From Bradyrhizobium sp. SRL28 (GTDB lineage Bacteria; Pseudomonadota; Alphaproteobacteria; Rhizobiales; Xanthobacteraceae), in NCBI RefSeq assembly GCF_018596315.1, contig NZ_JAHEAG010000006.1:62001-126000 (forward strand): a stretch of DNA of 64,000 bases. Reading direction: 5' to 3'. Numbering within the stretch: position 1 is the stretch's first letter; every line of letters begins with the position of its first letter. The notes beneath the pieces are model-generated. The model was not told the origin of the DNA and did not search any database. It saw nothing but the letters and a program-made list of their open reading frames with translations. A program made the position numbers and the translations under genes. Of the stretch, positions 44,796 to 55,000 are shown in pieces.

Positions 44796-46077
44796 CCTCT
44801 TCCACTTGCTGCGCCGACGCATGCGCCGGCGCTACCGGCATCGGAAACTTCTCGTACTGCTTCGGCAAGTTCACCGGCCGATAGCTCGGCATCGCGTCCA
44901 TGCGTGCCAACGCGGATTCGTGGATCATGGCGCCGTCGGGAATCAAGCGCGGTTCGGCGTCCGGGATGTAATAGCCGAAATGGACTTTTCGCGCCGGCCA
45001 CTCCTTGTAGCTCGCGCTCTTCGGCAAATATTCGAGGATCCACCACGCCCCTCGCAGCGAGGTGTGCAGCTCGCCGCGCACGTCGGGCACGACATAGGAG
45101 AACGGTGAGCCCTTGCGCTGAATGCCCCAGGCGAGCTGGTTGACGGTGGCCTGGTTGACCTGCAGCCCACATTTCGTCGCCTCGTCGATCATCCACAGCA
45201 GCGGATATTTGGAAAGCCCGCTTTCCTTTTCCGGATAACCGCCGCCGATATCGGCATGCACGCCGGCGAACCACACCTGCAGGATATCCTGCGGCTCGGC
45301 ATGCGCGTCGTTGAAGCGGTTGTGCTTGTAGGTCTGCGGGTCGTCCCATTTTTTCAGGCGGAACATGCAGCGCCGCTCGTCCATCGAGATCGCCTGCCGG
45401 AACGTCTGCACGCTCGGGTTCACAAGGGTGAACGCCAGCTCCTCCAGGCTCGGCCAATAGAAGCGATCGGCCCGCGGCACGATCACGCTCGCCACCGTAT
45501 CCCAGACGCCGACAAAGCGGATGGTCGGCCAGCGCGCCGAGGTGATGCGCGCGAATTGTGCGGCGTTGTCGAAGGCAGTCTGCGGCGCTGCGTCTTCCGC
45601 GGCGGCGACATCGATGGCCGACTTGATCTTCGCCCGCAGCTTCGGCGCCTCGTCAGAGGAGAACTGCTTGTAGGCGATCAGGCCGCTCCCTGCGAGATTG
45701 ACCTGCTCCGGCGTGATCAGCCCCACCTTGTGGATCAGCCCCGCCAGCACCCGCACGGTGTAGGCGCCGCGGGAAAAGCCGAACAGGTAGATCTGGTCGC
45801 CGGCCTGATAGTTGTGGACCAGGAAGCCATAGGCCGAAAGCACGTTGTCATCGAGCCCATAGCCGGTGGCGAGCCCCAGGATCGCGTTGAAATCCTGCCT
45901 GAGCTTGTGCCACGGATCCGGCCGCGCCAGGGTGCCGACCCCCGGATCGTAATAGACGAGCTGCCGCGGGGACGTCTTCTCCGTCTTGCGCAGGCAGCGA
46001 TAGAGCTTCAGCACGTTGGAGATGTTCTCGGAAATCTCGTTACCGGTGCCGTCGCAGCAGATGATGATGTTGCGCAT
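44788..46077 (-). CDS. DUF2235 alpha/beta-hydrolase-type protein
   Basis: A 429-residue protein. The opening MRNIIICCDGTGNEISENIS and the nucleophile elbow LFGFSRGAYTVRVLAGLIHK identify DUF2235, the fold of the Tle1-type phospholipase effectors of type VI secretion. QVWFAGVHADIGGGYPEKES holds the later conserved Asp. No vgrG, hcp or immunity gene is near, and there is no signal peptide, so an effector role is not supported here; a cytoplasmic lipase or esterase is possible. The C-terminal end runs into an R2 repeat arm. The LRR gene lies upstream on the same strand, 235 bp away. Confidence 0.88.
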   Translation of the reverse strand: MRNIIICCDGTGNEISENISNVLKLYRCLRKTEKTSPRQLVYYDPGVGTLARPDPWHKLRQDFNAILGLATGYGLDDNVLSAYGFLVHNYQAGDQIYLFGFSRGAYTVRVLAGLIHKVGLITPEQVNLAGSGLIAYKQFSSDEAPKLRAKIKSAIDVAAAEDAAPQTAFDNAAQFARITSARWPTIRFVGVWDTVASVIVPRADRFYWPSLEELAFTLVNPSVQTFRQAISMDERRCMFRLKKWDDPQTYKHNRFNDAHAEPQDILQVWFAGVHADIGGGYPEKESGLSKYPLLWMIDEATKCGLQVNQATVNQLAWGIQRKGSPFSYVVPDVRGELHTSLRGAWWILEYLPKSASYKEWPARKVHFGYYIPDAEPRLIPDGAMIHESALARMDAMPSYRPVNLPKQYEKFPMPVAPAHASAQQVEEDA

Positions 46078-46312
46078 GGAGGACTCGCGGGGAAATCAGG
46101 TGATGCTACCTTGGCGAGTATAGACGAAGTCTAAAAATTTTTACAGTGAAGCTCCCTGGGGCAGATAGCCCGCAAATTCATAAACGCATGAACGCAAGTG
46201 CAAACCGGTCTTGCTGCAAGTCTAATGCTACTACCACACAAGATAGAACTGCGTTGCCTCCAAAGCACGTGAGCACTATCGGCGCAATCGCTCGAAGGCT
46301 GGGATGTGAGGA

Positions 46313-48550
46313 TCACCCGTCTCGCTTCTCCTCCTCATCGAAGTGATTGATCATCCATTCCACCCACGCTCGCAGCTCTGGGAAAGGCGCAACGAAGGAT
46401 AGAATTTCTGCCGTATTGGCCCTGATGAACTCCGACAATTGTAGGGCCGCCTCCAGCGTAAGTCCCGACTGTTGAACAGCGGCGGAAAAGACGAGGCCCC
46501 CCGCGACCGTTGAGGTTAGGTTGTTTGCCGCCAGCACCGTTCTGCCGGCCTCTATTAAGAGATTGCGGACAGTAACATAAGCAGCGTGCCCCACTCTCGC
46601 AGCGTCCCACGAGGTGGAGAGCAAGCCCGCGTCCAATGCGTCCGCAAGTCCCCTTGCTCGCTCCGAGAACAAGCGTCTTTGCTTCGACAATGATGCCAGA
46701 ATGTCGGAAGTTGGGCGCTCGATAAGGTGGGCGACTTCGGGGGCTAGGCGGGCAGCGTCAGAACGAGCGGTTAGTTCCAGCCCGGCCGGGAAGCCAAGTA
46801 CGAAGCCCCCGTGCAACCTAGAAACTTCGATCAATAAGGCGAGATGCTCCGGCTCCAGCGGCTCAGAAATGGTCCTGTGAGCCTCCTGTCGCTCGAACGC
46901 TAGTGCCTGTGCTAAGACACTCGTACCCACGGACCAAATCTCCACAACGTCGATTTCGTCCAAGGGCTTTGCAAGAGACAGCACGTATTCATTTATTGTG
47001 CGAACAAGGAGGGGATGCTGGTTCCCCACCTTCAAGTTTGCGTTTTGAAGTAGCGCACTCTGTTTCTTTAGGCGCTGCAGTAGGGCCTGTTGGGTGGCCT
47101 TGTCGAACTCCTGCAGTTCCAGCGCCGGCGCGAGATCAAATTTCCCCTGCACCACTTTGAAGCTGGGCCCTGCCTCCGTTGTTGGTTCGGGAGGATTTCC
47201 TTTGCGTCCGCCTGACGAGGGGGGCTGCGTTGGTAACGTGTTGGTATCTAGTTCGTCACGGAGCCACGCCAAGACATTCAACGTCGCTAATGGCTGGCCA
47301 GGAGCGATGAGGCTAGGATAGGGGTGTGGCAACGGATTTCGTGACAGGTAGAGACCAAAATTCGACTTGAGCTTTGAATTGGTGGGCCGTGGCGTAACCT
47401 TGCCAAGCGAGCGTGCGTGTCCCAAGGCCTTTGGAAGTTGCTCCAATGCGTTATTCTCTAGATCGAGAAGTTCGAGAATGGGAAGCGTGCTTAGGGTGCT
47501 CGGAATCTCGGTTAATTTGTTGCTTCTCAGAGTAAATCGCCGAAGCCTAGTGAGACCGCTGACTTCTTCTGGGAGACGTTCTAGGAAGTTTCCATCCATA
47601 TTTAGTCGGGTTAGGTACTCTAGCTTTCCAATGTTTGGAATAAGTTGCCTCAGCTTGTTAGACCGCAAATCCAGTGTCCGTAAATTTTGGAGCAGTCCGA
47701 TTTCTGTTGGAAGAGTTTCAAGATTATTAGATGCAAGAAATAGCGAAGTAAGGCGACCCAACTTTCCCAACTCTGCGGGCAAGCTTGTGAGTGCGTTGTT
47801 ACTTGCATGAAGACGTTCGAGCAAACCTAGATTTCCGACATTAGATGGAAGGTCTCTTATCTTATTGCTTTCAATATCGAGGAATGAAAGTTTTTGTAGC
47901 TGTCCAATGGCATCAGGAAGCAGTCTGATTTGATTCGCGCTGAATGACAGGATCATTAGTCCTGGAAGTTGAAAGACTTCTTCTGGCAGCTCAGTAATTT
48001 CGTTTTCGTCAGCATGAAGTTCAACCAGTTTTTTTAATTGCCCAACCGTTGCTGGTAGTCGTGCGAGATGATTGTCGCTTAGGTGAAGCCGCTGCAGCTT
48101 CGTCAGTTGTCCAATCTGCGAGGGAAGAACGGAAAGCTCGTTATTGCTCAAGTCTAGATATTCCAACCCAGTCAATTGCTCCAGGGTCGGAGGAAGTTCA
48201 ACGATTTGGTTGTTGTTCAAATGGAGAGTTCTTAGCCCAACTAAATTCCAAAACTCAATCGGCAACAGACTCAACGTGTTTCTAGAGAGATTTAGGCTTC
48301 GGAGATTTTTGAGGTCGCCAATCGCTGATGGCAATCGCGCAAGACGGTTGCCCGAAAGGTCCAGATGAGTGAGAGCGGAGAGTGCACCGATTTCAGTTGG
48401 TAATTCGGCTAGACCGTAGTCTGAGAGGTCCAAGCTCTTCTGTTGCCGACGTAGAGCGTTGTTAGTGATTCGCCTCCGAGCTTGCTTGAAAGCCTCCTCG
48501 GGATCTTCAAATTTGAATTTGCGAGCAAATATGGTCCTTTCGTCGTCCAT
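46313..48550 (-). CDS. Leucine-rich-repeat protein with 15 repeats
   Basis: A 745-residue protein. After a charged helical start (FEDPEEAFKQARRRITNNAL), residues ~37-381 hold fifteen 23-residue leucine-rich repeats of the type LTHLDLSGNRLARLPSAIGD, the bacterial/plant intracellular Ras-group LRR class. A capping segment (LSRNPLPHPYPSL) and a short region like those that precede Roc GTPase domains follow, but no Roc domain is seen. The last ~300 residues are helical, of no family I know, with two hydrophobic stretches (VAGGLVFSAAVQQSGL; LLIEVSRLHGGFVLGFPAGL). No signal peptide, so cytoplasmic. Clearly A+T-richer than both neighbours, which suggests transfer. Start at 48550 is the first Met with GAGGGG-type Shine-Dalgarno. 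Confidence 0.85.
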   Translation of the reverse strand: MDDERTIFARKFKFEDPEEAFKQARRRITNNALRRQQKSLDLSDYGLAELPTEIGALSALTHLDLSGNRLARLPSAIGDLKNLRSLNLSRNTLSLLPIEFWNLVGLRTLHLNNNQIVELPPTLEQLTGLEYLDLSNNELSVLPSQIGQLTKLQRLHLSDNHLARLPATVGQLKKLVELHADENEITELPEEVFQLPGLMILSFSANQIRLLPDAIGQLQKLSFLDIESNKIRDLPSNVGNLGLLERLHASNNALTSLPAELGKLGRLTSLFLASNNLETLPTEIGLLQNLRTLDLRSNKLRQLIPNIGKLEYLTRLNMDGNFLERLPEEVSGLTRLRRFTLRSNKLTEIPSTLSTLPILELLDLENNALEQLPKALGHARSLGKVTPRPTNSKLKSNFGLYLSRNPLPHPYPSLIAPGQPLATLNVLAWLRDELDTNTLPTQPPSSGGRKGNPPEPTTEAGPSFKVVQGKFDLAPALELQEFDKATQQALLQRLKKQSALLQNANLKVGNQHPLLVRTINEYVLSLAKPLDEIDVVEIWSVGTSVLAQALAFERQEAHRTISEPLEPEHLALLIEVSRLHGGFVLGFPAGLELTARSDAARLAPEVAHLIERPTSDILASLSKQRRLFSERARGLADALDAGLLSTSWDAARVGHAAYVTVRNLLIEAGRTVLAANNLTSTVAGGLVFSAAVQQSGLTLEAALQLSEFIRANTAEILSFVAPFPELRAWVEWMINHFDEEEKRDG

Positions 48551-48798
48551 GCGCCTCCCCTCCGATCCGCGATTAGAGCGCCCCCGCACTGCGAGCCGTT
48601 GCTTGTCAGCAGGAATTGCTAGTTTTGCGTGTGTTGATTGTCCAAGATTGTAGATCATAAAGGTTGCGCATCTTACCAACTGATCTGGTGCTGGATGTTG
48701 GTCAGCGGCTGCGAAGCGATCGTGAGAACTTGTGCAAGTCGATTGTCCCTTGTCCCGCTATCCATGCGCGGCCGCCAACGATGCATTTTCCCTTGCTA

Positions 48799-49533
48799 CT
48801 ACGTCCCCGCCGGCCCCTGATTGACATCCACCACGTGCCGATCCTGTCCGACGGTGATAACAATCGTGTAGCTCTTCTGGCCGCCGGCCTGATCGGTGGG
48901 GGGCGCAATGTGCAACTGGCCGCCATACCATTCGCCGGGCATGAGCGTGTTGTCCTTGATGACTGTCTGCTCAAGCGCGGCCATGTTGCGCTGTCCCGTT
49001 TCGACGGTGGCTGCCACCATGGCCTCGTTCTGAATGGCGGCGTTGTTCTGTGCAATCACAGCAGCGGTAGGGCTGTAGAACGTGCCGGTGCGGCCGCTTG
49101 GCGTCGTGTAGGTGCCGCGACCAGCGTTTGAGGCGCCGTAGGAGTTCGCAGCAACGGCGACGCCTGTAAGAATGGCCGCTGCCACTTGCCGGTTTTTTTC
49201 TTCCTGCTGCAGCATTTCGAACGTGACGATCTGCATTCCGAAATCGGAACCGCCGACGTGCTGGATGGCTTCTACCTGAGCAACGCGAAACTCCGTCGGC
49301 TGCTTTCCGACGTTGTTTATTCCAACGACGAACACCGGTCGTCCGTTCACCTGCAATTGGCGCGAGGCCGGACGGACCAGCACAAGCGAATTCTTCTGAC
49401 GTGAAACGAGCGCCGGTTGCCCGTCGCGCATCATGGCCTGTTGCTGTGGAGAAGCTCGAAAAGCGATCGTTTCGTTTGTTGAAACGCAGCCGCCCAGCGC
49501 GGCGCAAAGCGCCACGATTCCCAGATTACGCAT
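48799..49533 (-). CDS. Hypothetical lipoprotein
   Basis: A 244-residue protein with lipobox ALGGC, lipidated Cys at residue 16 of MRNLGIVALCAALGGC. The body has a possible membrane or amphipathic stretch (VAAAILTGVAVAANSYGASN) and a C-terminal domain SYTIVITVGQDRHVVDVNQG. No family recognised. The frame is open 56 codons upstream of the chosen start, but that includes an R7 repeat. Confidence 0.78.
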   Translation of the reverse strand: MRNLGIVALCAALGGCVSTNETIAFRASPQQQAMMRDGQPALVSRQKNSLVLVRPASRQLQVNGRPVFVVGINNVGKQPTEFRVAQVEAIQHVGGSDFGMQIVTFEMLQQEEKNRQVAAAILTGVAVAANSYGASNAGRGTYTTPSGRTGTFYSPTAAVIAQNNAAIQNEAMVAATVETGQRNMAALEQTVIKDNTLMPGEWYGGQLHIAPPTDQAGGQKSYTIVITVGQDRHVVDVNQGPAGT

Positions 49534-49652
49534 GATAAGAACCCCCAGACCCGTCGCAAATACAATCGCAACCGCAGGGGGTGGGCAAGGGTGGATACGC
49601 GTTATATCCACCGTGAAAATACCGTGACTACTAAAGACGAATGACGTGGATG

Positions 49653-49677
49653 GCCGGGTCAAGCCCGGCCATGACGG
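49653..49677. repeat. Short hairpin repeat, family R7 (second copy)
   Basis: GGCCGGGTCAAGCCCGGCCA followed by TGAC. Same form as 12066-12096. It lies in the intergenic space between the lipoprotein start and the rpmB terminator. Confidence 0.6.
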
Positions 49678-49701
49678 AGAGAGTGTGTGTGATGTGCGCA
49701 A

Positions 49702-49733
49702 ACAAAAACGGCCGGATCTTTCGACCCGGCCGC
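49702..49733 (-). terminator. rpmB intrinsic terminator
   Basis: Read on the minus strand: GCGGCCGGGTC, loop GAAA, GATCCGGCCG, then TTTTTGTTT. A strong GC stem followed by a T-run about 33 bp after the rpmB stop. Confidence 0.85.
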
Positions 49734-49765
49734 TGCAAACTCCGATCCGCCGATGTAGCTAAAAC

Positions 49766-50074
49766 TCAGCTCGCCTTCTTCACGAACACCGGCTTGCCGA
49801 CCTTCTTCTCGATCGCGCGCTTCAGATCGAGGGCGCGGGGGGAGAGCACGTCGGCCTTGGCCTTGATCAGGTAGGCGTCAAGGCCGCCATTGTGGTCGAC
49901 GCTCTTGAGCGCGTTGGTCGAGACGCGCAGGCGCACGTTGCGGGCGAGCGCGTCCGAGATGAAGGTGACGTTGACCAGGTTCGGCAGGAAGCGCCGCTTG
50001 GTCTTGATGTTCGAGTGGCTCACCTTGTGGCCCACCTGGGGGCCCTTGGCCGTCAGTTCGCAGCGCCGGGACAT
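49766..50074 (-). CDS. rpmB: 50S ribosomal protein L28
   Basis: A 102-residue ribosomal protein. [36 protein letters not shown] and the C-terminal extension [18 protein letters not shown] are standard for alphaproteobacterial L28. The frame is open to 50380, but the L28 start is at 50074. Confidence 0.97.
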   Translation of the reverse strand: MSRRCELTAKGPQVGHKVSHSNIKTKRRFLPNLVNVTFISDALARNVRLRVSTNALKSVDHNGGLDAYLIKAKADVLSPRALDLKRAIEKKVGKPVFVKKAS

Positions 50075-50509
50075 TGCAAAATCCTCTTCCATCCCCGCCA
50101 TAGGCAAGCGCATCTCGCGGCTGCGCGGGGGTCCAAAATCGCGTCCATTTCCAGGAACTGCGGTCGTATAGGGTGAGACGGCCGAACCGTCAAGGTTTTT
50201 GGCCGGCGTGGAGCCCGTTCCGACCAGCCCAAGCCCCTTGTTTTGACGGGTTTTCTTCGCGCGGACCGGAAATCCGCCCAGGGACCCAAGTCCGGGGCAG
50301 GCCTCCCTTGAAAACGCTATGCGGATTCGGCGGGTTTGTAAGGCGTTCCAGCCACTTAAGCCATCATATAAAGGGCGCAATCCGCGCCGACATCATGGGT
50401 TTCGATCGTAGAGACCTTGGCGCTTCCGCGAGAGGCTGATGGCGCTGAGGGGTCTTTCAAGCGTGGTTTTCGCGAAAGCACGCGTTGTTTGCCGGATATT
50501 TTTGCCTAA
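50075..50509. other. rpmB to DUF3108 divergent region
   Basis: 435 bp between divergent genes. It should hold both promoters. I see no clear gene or repeat. Confidence 0.45.
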
Positions 50510-51400
50510 ATGAACAGCCACTCGCGCCGATCCCGGGACAAGCCATTCGTGACCGCCAAACGCGCCGTTTCGCCCCTCTCTCGGCTCGGTTTCAGCCTGT
50601 GCGCCATAGCGTTCGCAGCGCTGGCGCCGCAGGCGGCTTCCGCGCAGGGCCGGCTGGATGCGCAGTATGAGGCGACGCTGTCGGGCATCCCGGTCGGCAA
50701 GGGTAGCTGGACCATCGAAATCGGCGACGACACGTTTTCGGCCTCCGCGCAGGGCGGCACCGCGGGCCTCCTGAAGGCGTTTTCCGGCGGCACGGGTTCC
50801 GGCGCCAGCCAGGGCCGCGTCGTGGGCGGCGTGCTGGTCGCCAATGCCTATACCGCCACCACCACCACGCAGAAGAAGTCCGAAACCATTCGGCTGGTGC
50901 TGGCCAATGGCGGCGTGAAGGATTTTTCGATCGATCCGGTGCCGCCGGTCGATCCTGATCGGGTCGTCGTCACCGAGGCGCACCGCAAGGGCGTGCTCGA
51001 TCCCATGACCGGCTCGATGCTGCGCGTGCCTGGGAACGGCGAGGTGCTGTCGCCCGAGGCCTGCCGCACCGGCGCCGGCATCTTCGACGGGCGCCTGCGC
51101 TACGACCTCAAGCTCGATTACAAGCGCATGGAAACGGTGAAGGCCGAGCGCGGCTATCACGGGCCGGCGCTGGTCTGCGCGGTCTATTTTACGCCGATCG
51201 CGGGCTACATCCCCGATCGCCCCGTAATCAAATATCTCGCCACCGAACGCCGGATCGAGATCGCCTTCGTGCCGATCGCGGGAACCCGCGTCCTGGTTCC
51301 ATTCCGCATGACCATTCCGACGCCGTTTGGCCCGGCGATGCTGGAGGCGACGTCGTTTGTGACGACGGCAGCGCCGCCGAGGGTGGCGAAGACGAATTGA
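50510..51400 (+). CDS. DUF3108 family exported protein
   Basis: A 296-residue protein with a signal peptide (LGFSLCAIAFAALAPQAASA, cleavage near residue 45). The mature part starts QGRLDAQYEATLSGIPVGKG, and the RTGAGIFDGRLRYDLKLDYK and GPALVCAVYFTPIAGYIPDR blocks belong to DUF3108, a beta-rich periplasmic family of unknown role. Confidence 0.87.
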   Translation: MNSHSRRSRDKPFVTAKRAVSPLSRLGFSLCAIAFAALAPQAASAQGRLDAQYEATLSGIPVGKGSWTIEIGDDTFSASAQGGTAGLLKAFSGGTGSGASQGRVVGGVLVANAYTATTTTQKKSETIRLVLANGGVKDFSIDPVPPVDPDRVVVTEAHRKGVLDPMTGSMLRVPGNGEVLSPEACRTGAGIFDGRLRYDLKLDYKRMETVKAERGYHGPALVCAVYFTPIAGYIPDRPVIKYLATERRIEIAFVPIAGTRVLVPFRMTIPTPFGPAMLEATSFVTTAAPPRVAKTN

Positions 51401-51430
51401 GGGTTCGGGCGCGCTCGTGATCCCCGCTCC

Positions 51431-51578
51431 GCCGTCGTCCCTGCCTAGTGCGCAATTGCGCACGGGAGCGGGGACCCATAACCACAGGAGTTCATTGTTG
51501 TAGGCAGTAGCAACTCCCACCGCCTCCAAGCCGCACGGCCGCGGCGTATGGGTCCCTGCGTTCGCAGGGACGACGGCC
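51431..51578. repeat. Palindromic repeat, family R1 (third copy)
   Basis: Left arm altered (GCCGTCGTCCCTGCCTAGTG with its own inner palindrome TGCGCAATTGCGCA), right arm intact (GTATGGGTCCCTGCGTTCGC...GGGACGACGG), followed by an extra partial arm CAGCAGGGACGACGAG. The left arm seems to have been rewritten. Confidence 0.8.
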
Positions 51579-51880
51579 AGCAGGGACGACGAGATAGCTG
51601 AATCGCCTTGACTCTTGACCACTTCTGATTCGACTCCGGCCTTTAAGGATTTCACCGCCAAACCGTCGCTTGTGGAGCCGTCACAAACTTGATCTAGTGC
51701 CACCCCGATGGTGTCAGCGCGAGATGTTGCGGTGAACGTATCGGGTTTCGGGAGGAGTCAGCGATTCGGGCGCGTTTCGTTCCAGACTCGTTCCAGAGCT
51801 TAAGCCGCGACCGCATCGCCGTCGCAGAATGAAACAGAATCGGCCGAGATGGTGCCAAAGGACGAAGTTCTGAGTTTCCC

Positions 51881-51992
51881 CGTCATTGCCTGCGACAAAC
51901 GCGAAAGCGTTTGCGCTAGGGAGCGAAGCGACGAAGCAATCCATATCTCCGCGTGCGGCGCTATGGATTGCTTCGCTTCGCTCGCAATGACG
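51881..51992. repeat. Palindromic repeat, family R5 (third copy)
   Basis: CGTCATTGCCTGCGACAAAC at the left and GCTTCGCTCGCAATGACG at the right, inverted relative to 43148-43257. It ends 30 bp before the helicase start codon. Confidence 0.85.
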
Positions 51993-52022
51993 ATCGGCAC
52001 CTAATAGAAACACCTGCACATA

Positions 52023-55000
52023 ATGGCTTTCTCACCTTCCACGTTCGCGGCTGATCGCGCGCCCGGCGCCGGCGTCACCGCCGTGCTCGGGCCGACCAAC
52101 ACCGGCAAGACGCATCTGGCGATCGAGCGGATGCTGGGGCATTCGTCAGGGGTGATTGGCCTGCCGCTGCGGCTGCTCGCGCGCGAGGTCTACAACAAGA
52201 TCGCGGATCGCGCCGGCGCTGAAGCGGTCGCGCTCGTCACTGGTGAAGAGAAGATCAAGCCGAAGAACCCGCGCTACTGGGTCTCCACCGTCGAGGCGAT
52301 GCCGCGCGATCTCGACGTGTCGTTTCTCGCCGTCGATGAAATCCAGATCGCGGCCGATCTCGAACGCGGGCACGTCTTCACCGAGCGCATCCTGCATCGC
52401 CGCGGCCGCGACGAGACGCTGCTCTTGGGTGCCGCCACCATGCGCCCGATCATCGAGCGGCTGCTGCCGGGCGCGTCCATCATCACACGACCGCGGCTGT
52501 CGCAGCTCGAATTCGCCGGCGACCGCAAGATCACGCGCCAACCGCGACGCACCGCGATCGTCGCGTTCTCGGCGGATGAAGTCTACGCCATCGCCGAATT
52601 GATCCGCCGGCAGCATGGCGGCGCTGCTGTTGTATTGGGCTCGCTTAGCCCACGCACACGCAATGCGCAGGTCGCGATGTTCCAGAACGGCGACGTCGAT
52701 TATCTCGTCGCGACCGACGCCGTCGGCATGGGGCTCAACCTCGACGTCGATCATGTGGCGTTCGCCTCCGACCGCAAATACGACGGCTATCAGTTCCGAA
52801 GGCTCAACCCGTCCGAGTTCGCGCAGATCGCGGGCCGCGCGGGCCGCGCCACGCGCAACGGCACCTTCGGCACCACGGGGCGCTGCGCGCCGTTCGAGCC
52901 GGAACTGGTGAACGCGCTGCAGAACCACACGTTTGACAGCGTCAAAATGCTGCAGTGGCGCAACTCAAAACTGGATTTCTCCTCGCTCGGCGCGCTGCAG
53001 GTGTCGCTGGCGCTGCCGCCGGGGCACGAGGCGCTGACCCGCGCGCCGATTGCCGAGGATCAGCGCGTGCTCGATCATGCGGCACGTGACGGCGAGGTGA
53101 GGGACATGGCCCACGGCGCCGCCGCCGTGGAACGGCTGTGGGACGCCTGCCAGATCCCGGATTACCGCAAGATCGCGCCGGCTGCCCACGCCGAGCTCGT
53201 GACTACGCTTTATGCATTCCTGATGAAAAAGGGCCGGATCCCTGACGCATGGTTCGCCGCCCAGGTCGACCAGGCCGACCGCGTGACCGGCGATATCGAC
53301 ACGCTGTCGGGCCGGATCGCGCAAATCCGCACCTGGACCTTCGTCGCCAACCGCCCGGACTGGCTGTCCGACCCCGATCACTGGCAGGGGATCGCCCGGG
53401 AGGTCGAAAATAAATTATCCGATGCGCTGCATGAACGGCTTACGGAGCGTTTCGTTGACCGCCGTACCAGTGTATTGATGCGCCGCCTGCGGGAGAACAG
53501 TGTTTTGAATACGGAAATTGGCAAGACCGGCGAAGTGATTGTTGAAGGCCACGCGATCGGCCGGCTCGATGGATTTACATTTGCACCCGATGCGGCGGAA
53601 GCCGGCTCGGATGCGAAAGCGTTGCAGGCCGCTGCCCAGCAAGTGCTCGCCAGCGAGATCGACGCGCGCGCTACAAAACTTAGCACGGCGCCCGACGACC
53701 AGTTCGTGTTGACGTCGGACGGCACCATCCGCTGGACCGGCGATGCCGTCGCAAAGCTCGTCGCCGCCGACGACGCGCTGCATCCGCGATTGCGCATCAT
53801 TGCTGATGATCGTCTCTCCGGCGCGCCGCGCGAGGCCGTGCAGGCGCGGCTCGATCTGTGGCTGAAGACGCATATCGAAAAGCTGCTTGGCCCGCTGTTC
53901 GGATTGTCGAAGGCCGAGGACATCACCGGCATCGGGCGCGGCATCGCGTTCCAATTGGTCGAGGCGCTCGGCGTGCTGGAGCGCGCAAAAATTTCCGCCG
54001 AGATGAAGGATCTCGACCAGGCCTCGCGCGCCACCTTGCGCAAATACGGCGTGCGCTTCGGCGCCTATCACATCTATTTCCCCGGGCTGCTGAAGCCCGC
54101 CGCGCGCGCGCTGGCTTCGCTGTTGTGGGCCGAGAAGCAGGACAATGTCGACATGTCCGCGCTCTCAGGCGCGCAGCATCTGGCGAGCTCGGGCCGCACC
54201 TCGTTCCCGGTCGACAAGGCGTTGCATCGCGACGCCTATCGTGTGCTCGGCTATCGCCAGTGCGGTGAGCGCGCGGTGCGCGTCGATATTCTGGAGCGGC
54301 TCGCCGATCTGATCCGGCCCGCGCTGGCGTGGCGCGAGTCTTCGCCCGGCGAAAAGCCGACGGGTGCGTTCGACGGCCGCGGCTTTGTGGTGACGCAGGC
54401 GATGACCTCGCTCACGGGATCTGCCGGCGAAGACTTTGCCTCGATCCTGCGCGCGCTCGGCTACCGCATGGACAAGCGCCCGCCATTGCCGCCGAAGCCC
54501 GCGCCCTCGCCCGAGGTCGTTGTCGAGACGGTCGCCGCTGAGACGCCGCCGGTGGAGGCGAGTGCCGAGACGACGGTGGAGACAACGGCAGAGACGCCGG
54601 CGGAAGAAGTTGCTGCCGAATTGCCTGTTGCGAGCGAGCCCGTGTCGTCGGCTTCATTGCTGCCCAATGTCACGCCGGTGGCGGAAGCGACCGAAGAGGT
54701 TGCGCCCGAGGTTGCGCCCGCCGAAGCCACGCCCGCCGAGACCACGCCGGCGCAAGCCGCGATCGCGGACGCGCCGCCGGAACAGGAGGCAGAGCAGGCG
54801 ATCAGCGCCGCGGAAGCTGCGGCTGAGCCCGCCACCGCCAGCGAAGCTCCCGTTGAAGGCGCTGCCGCAGAAACCGCTCCCGCAGAAGCCGCTGTCGAAG
54901 CCAAGCCCGATGCGCCGCCAGCCGAGCCGCAGCTCGTCGAAGTCTGGCGGCCGGGTGGCCGTTCCGAGGAGCGCCGCCCGCATCACGACCGCAACCGCCA

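Larger units (their letters stand above)
51401..52022. other. Repeat-rich intergenic region
   Basis: 622 bp with an R1 copy (51431-51578) and an R5 copy (51881-51992). Between them (51600-51880) no gene is credible. The helicase promoter must lie in the last ~30-140 bp, close to or inside R5. Confidence 0.6.

Noticed and set aside
44788..46077. Type VI secretion effector locus around DUF2235
   Set aside because: No vgrG, hcp, PAAR, adaptor or immunity gene within reach, so only the fold is reported.
50393..51703. 436-codon minus-strand frame across DUF3108 and an R1 repeat
   Set aside because: Antisense to the DUF3108 gene and built partly from repeat DNA.
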